From NCBI GenBank assembly GCA_038030265.1, contig CM075941.1:15810001-15874000 (forward strand): a DNA stretch of 64,000 nucleotides. Reading direction: 5' to 3'. Shown here piece by piece: positions 24,887-37,598 of this stretch. The position numbers were made by a program, and so were the translations under genes. This stretch comes from Corythucha ciliata. Lineage: Eukaryota; Arthropoda; Insecta; Hemiptera; Tingidae. The notes beneath the pieces were generated by a model. That model worked only from the letters and a program-made list of their open reading frames with translations, searched no databases and had not been told where the DNA came from. Each line of letters opens with the position of its first letter. Position 1 is the stretch's first letter.

Positions 24887-27800
24887 CCAGCGATCTAGAC
24901 TCAATCCGCGCCCTGTTCAATGAGAAGGAAAAAGAGCTGACCCTGGCCGTTGCCAAAGTCGACGAACTGACCAGGCAATTGGAGGATGTTCGTCGAGGGC
25001 GACAATCTCAACCGCCGACGACGACCGCTTCTCAAGAATTGGAGAGGCTGCGACGAGAGCTCATGGTAAGAAAAGAAAGTGTTGTGGGCCAGACAATGCT
25101 GCCCCCCCCCCCACAGTTATCGTCGTCTTTCGTGGAAAGCTAAGCTAAATTCACATTTCCTCCACCAAACCCCCCCTCCGTTCCTTCTTAATGCCGTCCC
25201 ACAGTATCGGAACAAAGTGAACGAACAACAGTCGCAGAGATTGAGCGAAGAACGTGAAATGCTCTGTCAGCGTCAGGTGGAAATGGCGAGTATCGACAAA
25301 AGGATTGCTGAGCTTCAAGAGCGTCTGCACAGGAAAAGGATGCTCAATCAACAATTGGCCAATCAAATATCCGCCGCTTCGAACAAGGCGAGCGTGAATC
25401 AAAACAACAATCGGTGAGTGGAACTTTTTTTTTTTTATGTCAACCTTTTAATCCTCTCCGTGTTGCTGAGCTTTTAAAAAATAAACAACGCCCCCACTGC
25501 GGTGACCCTCACCTCCCTCGCCGTATAAGCCGATGTGTGCTCCAGCTTAGAGGGAGGGTAAGGCAAGTTAAACAGAAGCGTAAACCCAGTTTTGTTTAGT
25601 CTGGATGAAGAGATTGCAAAGGGTTGTGAGCCGTTGGGTCTAGCGGGTAAGGGGGGATAAACCGAACCGAGTGTGAAATATGACGGTTTATGAAAACTGA
25701 AAGGGAGAGAGAGGAGCTGTGGAAAAGCCAACTCCCCCCCTCCCACCCGTTCATGGTAGGTATCCCGTTCTTCTTCACCAAAGAATCCAAAGATCTTTGG
25801 TGAGGGTGTTTTAGCGGCGTTGGAGCGAAGAAACCTTCGAGGATTCACAAGTTAAGGGAATAGAGGGATAGGGGTGAAGAAGGGTTAAAGGAGGCACGCC
25901 GCGGTTTGGATGAAGAAGATATTGGTTGAAAGACGGTCGGGTGAGGAAGAGTTTTTTCCACTTCGATTGCTGGCTCCCCCCCCCCCAACCCACCAATAGT
26001 TTCCGCACTCAAACTGACTCCTTATCCTCAACAACACCCTACTTTAACTTTAGCTTCTTCGTTCGCTGACTCGTCGCGTTTACCACCCATCCCCCCCCCA
26101 CCATCTTTCACACCACTACAACTTTCGGAACCCTTTGCTGAGTCCTACCACCGTCGTCTTATTATAAGCAGCTTAAGTTTGAAATTGCTGCCGCTTTCAT
26201 GATAATGGTCCTCTACTCACCCTTCGTTCGGTTGCAACCCCCTCTCACCCACCAAAGTTCGTTGTAATGAAATATCAAATATCCCGACTGAAAAGATCAC
26301 GGAGATCTTTTGGCAGCATGTCTCAGAATAGTGGGCCGGGAGAATGTGGAGGGGCAATTCACGCTTCTTCGCCCACCGTCGGGTACATGAGGCTTTTTCT
26401 TGGTCCAAAAATGTGCGTATAGCGTTGTCATTCTCGACTCTAGAGCGGGGCCAAGTTAAGTCCACGTACAGTGCCGTCTTTAAGCTGGTGCCCGACGGGC
26501 CTGGGCCCCTGATTCTTCAGTTTTTCTATACAAATAGGCGACCAACTTTGATCGAGCCTTGGATAAAATATTCATTTGTTTATGATCCTAACTGTTTTAG
26601 TGTTTTATATTGTTTAATTTGCTTTTGATCCAGAACCTGTAGCGCAACGACGAAGGGATGAGGGGTCTAAAAGTAATGGGGGGGGGGGGTCTTTAGCTAA
26701 TCCGCGCTCAAAATAGTGATAAATCCGTGTAAATAAGTGATAAATGGGGAAAAAACGATAATTCATCGATACATGTGAATACACAGTTAATTCGCCGATA
26801 CAATGGGAAAAAATACATGTTTTTTCGACACGAATTTGCGATTTTTTCACATTTAGTCATAAGCTAGCGCTTTTCCCCCATTTTATCAGCAAATTAGTGA
26901 TTTTTTTCAATTTTAGCTGCATAAATTCGCAGTTTACTGCTAAAATTGAGAAAAATTGCTAAATAATTGAGAAAAATTGTGTCGCTCGGACAAAACTCGA
27001 TTACTAACGAATGCAGGCAACCACGGCCAAAATGCCCCTTGACAGAGGCCATCGGCGTGGATTAAATGGAGAGAAAAATGATCGTTTCGCGTTCGTTTTC
27101 GTTGATTTTGGTCAATTTCTAGACTCCAGAGCGTGTGGACCTAGTGACAGACCTCTACCGGTCAGGGCCCTGGACAGAAATCTCTTTGGGGCCCCTTAGT
27201 CTTTGAATAAACAAGAACTATAATTTATACGTAGCATTAAATTGTGTCTTTTTCGTAATTTAAACCACGAATTACAAATTTTTCCACACCTTATATCCAC
27301 GAATTGGCACTTGATCACCATTTAAGCCGCGAATTTTCCCAATTTTAGCCGCTGATTACAACTTTTTTTCAATTTTATACCGCGGATTAGCCAGATGCTT
27401 TTAATTTAGCCTTGAGATCCCACTCTTTCCCCATTTTGGTCACAAAGTTGCTATCTAAGCTATGAATTTGGGCATATTATCCAACAATTAGCGTCTTTCC
27501 TCCATTTCATCCATGATTTAGAGATTATTCTTGATATTAGTCACGAATGAGCGATTTTTCTCAATTTTAGCCACAAAATCGCATTATCACAATCTTATAG
27601 AATGATGCTTTAGCTATTTTCATCATTTTTAGCCGTATTATCCAACAATTAGCGTCTTTCCTCCATGTCATCCATGATTTAGAGATTCTTCTTGATATTA
27701 GTCACGAATTAGCGATTTTTCTCAATTTTAGCCGTGGATTAGCCCTTTTTGCTCAATTTCATCCGCGAATCAGCGCTTTTTCTCAATTTTATCAGTCAAA

Positions 27801-30800
27801 TCGTGTTTTTCCTTATTTTTGAGGCCTTTTCTCAATTTAAGCAATGAATTGGAGTTGTTAAATTTTGGCCACCAATTTACGTCTTTTTCTCAATTTCAGT
27901 CATAAATTAGGGCTTTTTACCAAATTTTAGCCTCAAATTAGCGCTTTTTCTAAATTTGTTCCTCGAATTATCGTCATTTCTCAATATGAGCTGTGAATTA
28001 GCGTTTTTCCTAATTTCAGCAGCAGCATTGCGTGTTCATAAGGAATTTTAACTTTACATTAGCCACTTTTCTAAATTTTCTCCCCGAATTAGCGCTTTTT
28101 CTTAATTTTATCCATGAAATCGTGTTTTCCCTCATTTTTGCGGCTAATTTACGCCTTTTTCTCGATGGCAGTCATGAATTAGATCTTTTTACCTAATTTT
28201 AGCCACAAATTAGCTCTTTTTCTCAATTTTATCGTCGAAGTATGGACTCTTCTCAATATGAGCTGTGAATTAGCGTTTTCCCTTTGTTTATCTGCTTTAG
28301 CAACTTGACTCAATTTCGGCCACGAATTGGGGTTTTTCAATACTTTAGCCGCGAATTAGCCTCGAGTTAGCCACTTTCACTTAATTTTAGCCGTAAATTA
28401 ACGCTTTTTATTAATTTTAGGAGTGAATTAGACTTTTTCCTAACGATTAGCGCTTTTTTTTTTAGAGTGCTCGTAAGTAATTTTAACTTTATAATAGCCA
28501 CTTTTCTCAATTATCTCCCCGAATCAGCATTTTTCGATTTTATACGTGATTTTATCCAAATTTAGGAATGAAATAGCTCTTTTTCTCAATTTTACCTGGG
28601 GTCTTGGACTAAGAACAGCACATAAGCTTTTTTTATCCATTTCATCCACGAATTAACGCTTTTTTTCAATTTATACGGCGAAGTAGCGATTCCCTCCCAT
28701 GTAATACCTCGTTTCCTACGTGAGGTGGGACCCGCCTGAATTTAGCGTTTGTAGCGGGCGTTCGATTTTCATCGAAAACGCCCTGATACAGTTACGACAC
28801 TGCAGGAGTTTTTCGCTGTAAACGCTCAAATCGAGCAGTACTCTCTCACGTAGGACAGAGCATAGTGATTTCTCTCTTTTTCAGCTACGATTTAGCGATT
28901 CTTCTCAATTTAGCCTTACATTGGGAATTTTCTCGATTTTTGCCGTAAACTAGCGTTTTTCCTCATTTTAGCCCCAATTTTTTTTTTCATTTTTAGCCAT
29001 ACATTTATCGCTTTTTCTCAATTTTATCCGTGTACTTGGCTCAAGATCATCACAATAGCGCTTTTTTCAAGTTTTACTCGTAAAATGGCCTTTGTATACC
29101 AATTTTCTGTTTTAATTTGACTTTTTTTTTTTTTTTACAGAGGCCAGCTTGGCACTCTGACGCAGCAAAACCTCTACCAACTGAGCGGAGGTGGCACCAA
29201 ACAAATGCTCCGTTCGATCCCATTGGGAAACATTGCGGCCGTCGAGCCCTACCACCACGTACCCACGTACTCGACGCGCGATCAAGAACAGGCGGATTTC
29301 ATCAAACAGCAACAACACCAACAACATCAAGAGAGCCTCAAAAATGACCATCTGAGGTTCAGCGGTGGCTGCGTACCCAGTCAAGAGGACGTAATGGGAC
29401 CAAGAAAGCAGAATATGACTGCTCCCGCGGTTCACCATTACATTCAGGAAACTAAGTCGCAGAGAGAGGATAAGCAGCAGGTGATTTTGTCGCCTGATAA
29501 TAATAACGCGGACCTAACGGCTTTTGGTCCGAGTAAGTCCGACCCCAAATATCAAACGTTACCATATAATACTAAGTTCACCGGAAGTTCCCAAACGGGG
29601 AAACATCAGGGGAAGCGAGCATCGGCTGAGGGGAATGAGCACTATAGTGATAACGTCGAGTCGAAGAATCACAACAATAATAGTAGTAGCAATAATTTAA
29701 ACCATATCAACAATAATAATTTGAATCAACAACAGCAGCAGCACGTTGTTCATAGCATACCAATAATGGCGGGTGCTAATAAAGGGTTGGCGATGGCTCT
29801 GTCTAATAAAATGCCGTCAGCGTCGTCGCCGACGTCCTCCACCAGTTCCTATTCGTCTGTAGCTCACCTGGGACCAAGAGTGTACAGTAGTAACGTTTTA
29901 ACGTCATCGCTTATGGCTAGAGGACAACCTGTCGGTGGGGCTTCGTCTACGACGTCTTCAACATCCTCGTTAGCGACGAGCAGCAGCGCTGGTTCATCTC
30001 AGCTTCCAACGTCGCGTCTGGCGTTACCACCAACGCCGCTGATATCCGACGTTCAGGTTTCTCCACTGGTGAGCAATCATCAAAAACCCGTTAACACCGT
30101 CTCCCCGTCCCCACTACAGCAAACCGCCAACATTTATCAAACGTCCTCGGCTAAAATACACGCCGTTCAACCACAGTCAGTTACAACTCAGCCTCCTCAA
30201 GTTCAAATCAAAGAAGAGACGGAAACGTCTAAACCGGCACTCCCACCAAAACCCGCCGCCCCTGTCAAACCAACGCCTCCACCGCCGCCGAGACAGTCGC
30301 ACAATTCAGTCGAGGTGACCGCGTCAGCGGAATTACCGTCGGGGCTCACTGTTATCTACTCTGAGGAGCCGCCACCTCTACCGTCGGAGCCACCACCCGA
30401 TGATCCGACGATTCCAAAGCGAGGCGGTTCTGAGTTGTTAATCAAAGCTCGGCCTTTGACAATAAAAAAACAGTTACCGCCGAGTGATTTACCGAGGCTG
30501 AAAACACTGTCGCTGGAGGATCGAGGGAAAACTGACGATGAAGTCGGGTTGTCAGAGCGTAGCAGGATGTTGTCGTCGGATGACAGTGACGACACGACAA
30601 CGACGACTCACTCGAACGGTGGTGGTCTGTTGAGAAATCGACGAATTGAGATGCCTCCCGAATTTTTATTTCCTGAAAACGAGGCCCCACCGGCGGATCT
30701 TGTCTCGAGCACTTCATCCTCGTCACCGGGTGAGGATCAAACGGATCGAAGTGTCGTCGCTGAGGACAGCGACGTGAGTGACACCGTGGCACAGGACACT

Positions 30801-33800
30801 GTCGTGGTGACGCGACGCGCTAAAAAGGGGAATTTAAAAGGTTCGGGCGATAAACAAACACTGTCGCGGCGAGTGTCGTTCGACCCGTTGGCACTTTTAT
30901 TGGACGCTTCGTTAGAGGGTGAATTGGAACTAGTCATGCGAACGGCGGGGCAGGTGAGGGATCCATCGGCGGCGAACGACGAAGGCATCACGGCACTGCA
31001 CAACGCTATTTGCGCCGGCCATTTCGACATTGTTACCTTTCTTGTTAAGTTCGGCTGTGATGTGAACGCGCAGGACAGCGACGGATGGTGAGCATCATGA
31101 TTTCAACTTGTAATTAACGATTTCTAAAAACAATTTTATTGTTAGGACGCCGTTACATTGCGCCGCTTCGTGCAATAACGTAGCCATGGTGAGATTCCTC
31201 GTGGAACACGGTGCCTGTATCTTTGCGACAACACTCAGCGATCACGAGACGGCGGCTGAAAAGTGCGAAGAAGACGAGGAGGGCTTCGACGGATGCTCCG
31301 AATACCTTTACAGTAAGCCTATTCACCCTTACCCTCCCCACAATACCACAACCCACCCAAAAAATGCACCCCCTCACCTCTTTATCCATTCAGGCGTTCA
31401 AGAAAAGCTCGGCATCATGAACAACGGTGTTGTCTACGCCGTTTTCGACTACGAGGCTCATAATCCGGATGAATTGTCATTTCACGAGAGGGACAAATTG
31501 ATTGTCCTGAGGAAAGGAGACGAGTGGGAACGTGAATGGTGGTGGGCGCGACACGACGACAAAGAGGGCTACATTCCGAGAAATCTCCTCGGGGTAAGTT
31601 TATTTTACTCTTCTCGTTAAGTAACAACGATATCGTATCTGCCGGCGGCGTATCATTTATTTTTCTTTCTCTTCTATTTAACGAGGAGAACGTTTTTATT
31701 TCTACGGTTATTCCCGTGAGCGGGAATAGGGTTATGAACTCCTCAGCTTTTAGAAACTAAATAACCAATTTACTGTGTATAAATTTTATCTCTTTCATAA
31801 ATAATAATTAATAAGAAGTCAAACCCAGCGGGGGGGGGGGGATCTCTTTACGCTCTTGACCCTCACCCCAACCCAACTACCCAGCAGCCTTTTTTATTAT
31901 ATTATTGGAGAGGAATGAGCGCTTAGAGCTATTTTATAGGGGCTGTTTCTCGACGGAATGGTGAAAACAAAGCCATTCATTCTCGCTCATGTGCTCACAA
32001 AAAAAAAAAAATCTGTTCTGATGAACGCTTTTTAATTAAAACTCTGGCGTTATGTGGTGAATAGGGGGATGGGGGAAAACTTAACGGGGTCAATTTGAGC
32101 TTTATTTGAACGGAAAAACTTAGTAGTTACACAGTCGCATGCAACGTACCCCCAAAAAAGTCCATCGATTGTGGTTAAAGCGTTAGGCTATTACCCACAC
32201 GACACAGTTTATCGTGTCTGGTTCAAGTGGTCATTTAGGCAAAGCCGGGGTGGTTATGCTCCAAGGTAGGCAATTTCCCGCAATACCAAGTTTTCCAAGT
32301 GGCACAATTCACGAAACGGAACATCAGTGAGCCCATTTTTAACCGCAGGTGAGGGGGTTTTGAGCGATTTAGATGAGAAAATTCGTGATTTATTGTGTTT
32401 GGAAAGAGGATATCATTCCCGAATTGAGACAATAGTCGTGATTTCGTCGTCGTTGGAAGGTCCCTCAGTCTCTAACACCGTACAGTCCTATAGAAAACTA
32501 GATTTTCTCGGCTTCCTCTCTATAGTGGAATCTTGGAGATTGACGGAAATGCAGTTGGCGCCCCCTGCCGAATCTTTCACTAGCGCCCCCATATTATAAC
32601 AAAAACCGTAATTTAGCGTTTTCTCCATGTTAACCGCGAATTAGCTTTTTTTTCAACACTTTAGCGCTACAATCCAATTTCGTCGGTGAATTAGCTATTT
32701 GACCGTGAATTAGCGTTTTTTCTCCAATTTAGCCGCGAATTTACTATTTTTCTAAAATTTTGCTCTAAATTAGCACTTTTTAAACTTTCACAGATGGTCA
32801 CGAAGTTGCCACCATCTCGCCAGTTTCTCATTGTCCGTGAATTAGCAAATTTTCTCAAACTAACCCCCCAATTAGCCATTTATCTTGATGTTGGCAGTAA
32901 ATTAGCGCGTTTTTCCTAATTTTCAATGCTAATTTTAGATTTGTCTACATTTCAGCCGCGAATTAGAGGTTTTGCCGCAAATTACCCAACGCTTTTTCTG
33001 AATTTGGCGGCGGATTAGCGCCTTTTTTCATTCTCTCGCACGAAGTTACCGTCAGAAGCAGCAGCGAATTGACGTTTTCTCAATTTACACTGGGTGTTTG
33101 CGTTTTTTCCTCACTCCAGCGCTTCTTATCAATTTTATCAGTGAATTAATCACACGAATCAGCGTTTTTTTCTCCATTTTAGCCGTTAATTGCTGCCACG
33201 AATTAGCGATGTTTCTGAATTTTTGTCATTAATTAGTATTCTTCCTGTTCCTGAGCGATTTTTCTTCATTTCATCCATGAATTAGAACTTTTTCCTAATT
33301 TTACTTGAAATTAGCGATTTTAATTTTTTCGCTTTTACCTATGAATTAGGTAGCGCTTTTTCTCAGTTTGAGCCGCGAACTTGCCCTCAAAAGCCAAAAA
33401 TTGTCGTTTCCATACTTCTTGCCTCTAATTGGGCGCTTTTTGTACATTTAATCCGCGGAAGCTTTAAGGAAACTTTAACGCGGGGTAACTTGGCGGCGAA
33501 GTAGAGAAAATACGCTGATCCCCAGTTTTTTTCTTTAGGTTCATAAGTGGATAAAGATGAAAAGTCGCACTAATATGCTGTTCTTGGAGCAAGTACGCTG
33601 CAAAAAATTGAGGAAAAGGGCTAAAATATGTGGCTAAAACTGTGAAAAAAAGTTCATTCAAGGTATCTCGATGAAACATCCAGACCAAAATTGAGAAAAA
33701 AAACGGATTCGCGGTGTATTATGTAAATATGCCACTTTATGGCTAAAATGAAATAATAATAATAAGGGCTAATTTGCTATTCTTTGGTAAATTGATACGT

Positions 33801-35711
33801 GCAAAAAAAAGGCTAAGAAGAGAGAAGAAAAAACGCTAATTCTCAAGAGTGTAAAAGTGAGAAAAATTCGCGGCTAAAATTGAAAAAAAAAAATCTACGG
33901 CTGTAATAGACAAATCACCAATTTATGTCCATCTGATGGCAACTTCGAGGCTACAATTTGAAGGGGAGTCGAAATTGAATAATTTAAATAATAAAATAAA
34001 ACAGTCAATCACATTATTTCAATCGATTTACTTGACAGATAACTACAACTATCTGCTGTGCATTAACTGTTGTGTAATAACTTTCCCTAACGTCCCACGT
34101 TTCTGGAACTAGTTGGAGGGGAGGGGGATAGCAATTGCCAGGTGCATGTTCTGTCGAAGAACAAGACAGCGATTATTATACATACCGACAAGTGCTCATT
34201 CCCCCCCCCCCAACCTTTAAATTCGGCCTCAAAATCTAGAGCAATTGACTGAAAATCAGACATTTTGGCTAGCCGTAGTAAAACACCAACCACAAAGAAG
34301 GCCCGACCACAGCAACAAAGGACCAATCACAAAGAAGACCCAACCACATCAAAACTCCAAATCACAGTAATGCTCCAAACCACAGCAAGTCACCAAACCA
34401 CAGCAAAGCTCCTAACCTCAACAAAGCTCTAAAACACGGCGTACCTCCAAACATAGCACAGCCCCAAACCAGTGCAAAGCTCCAAACCACAGTGTTGCTT
34501 CAACCACAGCACAGCACGTCTCCAAAATTCAGCAAAGCTCCAAACCACAGCCAAGCTTCCAACTACAACAAATATCGTACCATAGCAATAAGCACGCCAA
34601 CTACAACACAAACTACAAACCAGAGTAAAAGTCCAATCCACAACGAAGTTCCCATGCACAGGAATGCTCCAAACTACATTGTAGCTCTAACCACAGCAAC
34701 TCCACAAGATCACTGCAAAGCTCTAACCACGGCGAAGCACCAAACCAATGCAAAGCTCCAAACCAATAAAAGCTCCCAGTGCCCCCCTCCGACCGTTGGC
34801 TGCCATAAAATTACAATTTTTTCGTCTGAAACTGACGAATAGGTCGGAGAATTCTAGCGACCTCTTAAAACGGGTCACAGAGACCGAAAACGCTCCCGGA
34901 AACACGAGAAGGGCTGCTAAAGTTGGGTCGCCTTCACAAAGAGACGGCAGCGGGTTATCGGTGGCGAGGGGCAATCTGTGACATTTCTGTGCGAGTAATC
35001 ATCAAATCGTTGGGGGCGTTGATTTCCAACGATTACAACCCACTGAAATCAATTTTTGGAAGTGACAAAACCACCAAATTTGTCCTTTGAAAGGCGAAAT
35101 TCGCTTTTACACATAATTAGCTAGAACCCATAAATTTGACTTTGGCTTTTGAGAGAGCCCTGTCAGTGAAATTGTTGATTTACTGAGACAACAAAACAAA
35201 ATTGTTGTACGTAAAAACAGCTTCCTATTCTGTTGAAATTGGTTTTTCAAATGACATGGGTCTACGAATTTGATTTGTTTTAATTTTTATTGCCAAACCT
35301 AAGAAATTGATGGCTTGAAGAACCAAACACAAGAAATATTGGCTTTTTGAATAAGATCGGTGAGGTCTGCCTGCGTCAAGCCTATACGTAGCCCTTCAAT
35401 GCCTTCATTGCTTTGGAGGCTTCAGCACCTCTTGAGGGGAGCCAAAATGAACGTTTTCCGTTGTCGTTAGTTTTTTGTCTATTTCGTCGGCTTATCGAGG
35501 TCAGGGAGGGTCCAAGGCTCTTATTCTCAGTTTCCAGGGCTTGGTAGACCTTCGTATGACTTCATATACAACTTACTTGCACCGTCGAGAATAATAATTA
35601 TTTAATTTTATTAAAATGTATGCGATTGTCTAACTTCGTATTTATTTGCGTTTTTTTTTCTGATTGCAGCTCTACCCTCGAGTTCATCCGAACAATAAAA
35701 ATTCGGACTAG
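24887..35711 (+). CDS. ASPP family protein (apoptosis-stimulating of p53 protein), 5' partial
   Basis: Six exons with GT-AG borders and consistent phases: 24887-25065, 25205-25413, 29141-31087, 31146-31312, 31394-31593, 35670-35711. They give 913 residues. The order is: coiled coil ([20 protein letters not shown], then YRNKVNEQQ...[11 protein letters not shown]), a long Ser/Gln/Pro-rich linker with PPKP and PPPPPPR stretches, an RVSF motif next to [14 protein letters not shown], ankyrin repeats ([28 protein letters not shown]), an SH3 domain ([18 protein letters not shown]...[20 protein letters not shown]), and a short tail [13 protein letters not shown]. Gene order and motifs match metazoan ASPP1/2, which bind p53-family proteins and PP1 and act at junctions and in apoptosis. 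RVSF fits the PP1-docking RVxF consensus. The first exon starts inside a codon, so exons for the N-terminal ubiquitin-like domain lie upstream; I could not find them. Introns of 3.7 and 4.1 kb hold family A arrays. Confidence 0.93.
26700..29100 (+). repeat. Family A array inside an ASPP intron
   Basis: The cleanest family A array in the window, with units of 30-31 bp (three successive 31-bp units at about 27711-27803). It fills most of the 3.7-kb intron 25414-29140 and stops about 40 bp before the splice acceptor. It is broken by a MITE at 28708-28862 and by a unique segment at 27110-27200. Confidence 0.85.
28708..28862. mobile_element. MITE inserted in the intronic family A array
   Basis: Inverted ends share CCTACGTGAG (left about 28714-28723, right about 28843-28852 as CTCACGTAGG). 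Further inside, TTTAGCGTTTGTAGCG is mirrored by CGCTGTAAACGCTCAAA. A central hairpin GCGTTCGATTTTCATCGAAAACGC lies between. Family A units resume on both sides. Confidence 0.6.
32590..33960. repeat. Family A inverted array inside an ASPP intron
   Basis: Plus-oriented units to about 33480, then minus-oriented units to 33960. It shares landmarks in the same order with 11580-14100, including GAACTTGCCyTCAgAAGCC, GGAAACTTTA at the switch and CTCGATGAAACATyCAGACC. It therefore appears to be a shorter copy of the same higher-order element. Confidence 0.75.
34250..34780 (+). repeat. Family E ~22-bp CCACAGCAAAGCTCCAAA array
   Basis: The units AAACCACAGCAAAGCTCC recur about every 22-24 bp, more regularly than in other blocks. 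It lies in the last ASPP intron. The open frame crossing it is an artefact of the repeat. Confidence 0.8.
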
Positions 35712-36386
35712 AAAAACTCTTCCTCCCTCCACCGCCTTCAGTAAACAGACGCAACAGCTCGTTCTGCATCACAAAATTCACTTCGTAACACCGTCGGAGG
35801 ACAACCCGGTGGTATCACTCAAGAGTGCCTTGTAAAATTGACAACAGTCGATGTATATCGAAAAAAAAGAAAGAAAAAAAAAAAAGCTCTTTGCAGTAGT
35901 TGATCCAGTTCGCACACAACACGCCAAAAGAAGGAGAAAACGCGTACAAAATGTCAACTGCTCCAAACGGGCGCCTAAATTTCTCTTATTCTCACTATTT
36001 CGCTTAACGCTATTTCTCCCTACCACGCTGTAGTCATACCAGTACCCCCCCACCACATATCGAATCCCTAAGTTATTGAAAATTTTAAATAATAACTTTC
36101 AGAGGATTGCAATTCTCGCCTTTTGGTTACTGATTTTCATCTTGAAATTACAGGCACAATTTCAAATTTTTCTCCAACGCCCACCCTCTTTTATTTGTCT
36201 TAACTTTGTATGTATTATTTTGTTTATGTAGTTATATCGGTAAATATGTACATTCTGGTGGCCTGTATATACAATATGTGAAAGTAAAAAAAAATTAAAC
36301 ATACGATATTGTAGAAGTGTAAATATTATATTTTTTGTCATACCAAATTTTACGTTATGTTGTTGTTGAAGAGACCAAAATTTTAA

Positions 36387-36396
36387 ATAAAATAAA
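36387..36396 (+). promoter_or_regulatory. Candidate ASPP polyadenylation signal
   Basis: Overlapping AATAAA hexamers about 680 bp after the ASPP stop codon, in an AT-rich 3' region with no repeat family. Other AATAAA copies are closer, so this is one candidate only. Confidence 0.35.
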
Positions 36397-36419
36397 ATCA
36401 CATTTAGGCCTATTAAAAT

Positions 36420-37590
36420 AAAAAAAGAAATGAACGGCGAACTTGTTTGAAAATTACGTGCCTTTCTTGTAATATCGTCATTTCATGTAATTTTTTATGA
36501 TTCATAAAAAAAGTCTTCTTCATGAATAATCAAATATTGTGTAAAAGGAAGAAGCTAATGAAAATGTAATTAAAAATGCTGCAAATATAAATATTCGTTA
36601 CTCATTTCATTTTATTTTTTCATCGAGAATGGTCCAGGCCCCGTAGACCCCAGAGCCAGTGTTTAAGGGCGCTTCTTCTGTGTTTCTGGCTCGAGCAAGG
36701 AGGCATGGAGCCCTTCCCTGGGCCGCTCTACACACCTGTTGCTTGCTGATATGTGAGGGTTTAATGGGACCACCGCTTCCACACCATCAGTATGATGTGA
36801 GGGGGGGGGGGTGCTTATAGTTAGTAAGTGAAGGAAAAAGGTGGTGATTTTGATCAAATACAATAAATTTGATTTAATCTCAAGAAATAATGTCGCCACT
36901 TTTGTAAATACCAGTGACGATTAGTAAACTTTGATGGGCTGGAAATTACCGCGCACATAACCGATAATTTCAGCGCGTGGAACATAACTTTCTAGGCTCA
37001 TAAAACGTGATTAAAACAAAATTATAACCGGCGACCTGCTAATCCCCCTGCCCGCCACACACAGCACAGGAGTCGACCGTGTGCTTCGTGAGGTGGCCAA
37101 AACTCGCAGCGGCAGCACCTCCTAGTTGTACGATTTTAAAGAAAATGAAAATGTGAATCATTTTGCCTACTCAACGAACTACTTTTTTATTAAGTTAAGT
37201 AGGTAATCAATTTTTCAATTAACGAAAAAAGGCAGCCTCGTTTAATATGAAGAGGGGAAAAAACAACTTATTGTTCGTTTTCGCTAGATAATTCGCCCTA
37301 AATGTTAACTGATCCACGAAACTACCTTACGAAAGGCAATTATTGCATGAAATTCAGTCGTGAAATACCACTGTAACGCAAAAAAAACGACGAATCACCC
37401 CCCTCCCTAATAATTTTGGGTTCCGAGAACAATGGGGGGGGGGGGATATTTGCCATTTTTTGCGTTAATGTTATATTTTGCATGGTCACCCAAAAATTCA
37501 ATTTTTATGCTTATAGTTCGTAGTTATTCCGGCTAAATGATAATACCAACAACAACACACAACAGACAAAAGTCAACTCTTCAAGTTGTT
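36420..37590. other. Gene-free interval
   Basis: AT-rich, with G-runs at about 36799 and 37434. No gene or repeat family recognised. Confidence 0.5.
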
Positions 37591-37598
37591 GCTGTAGC

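Noticed and set aside
29112..31030. Minus-strand frames across the large ASPP exon
   Set aside because: Shadows of the coding exon; the plus strand has the domains and splice phases.
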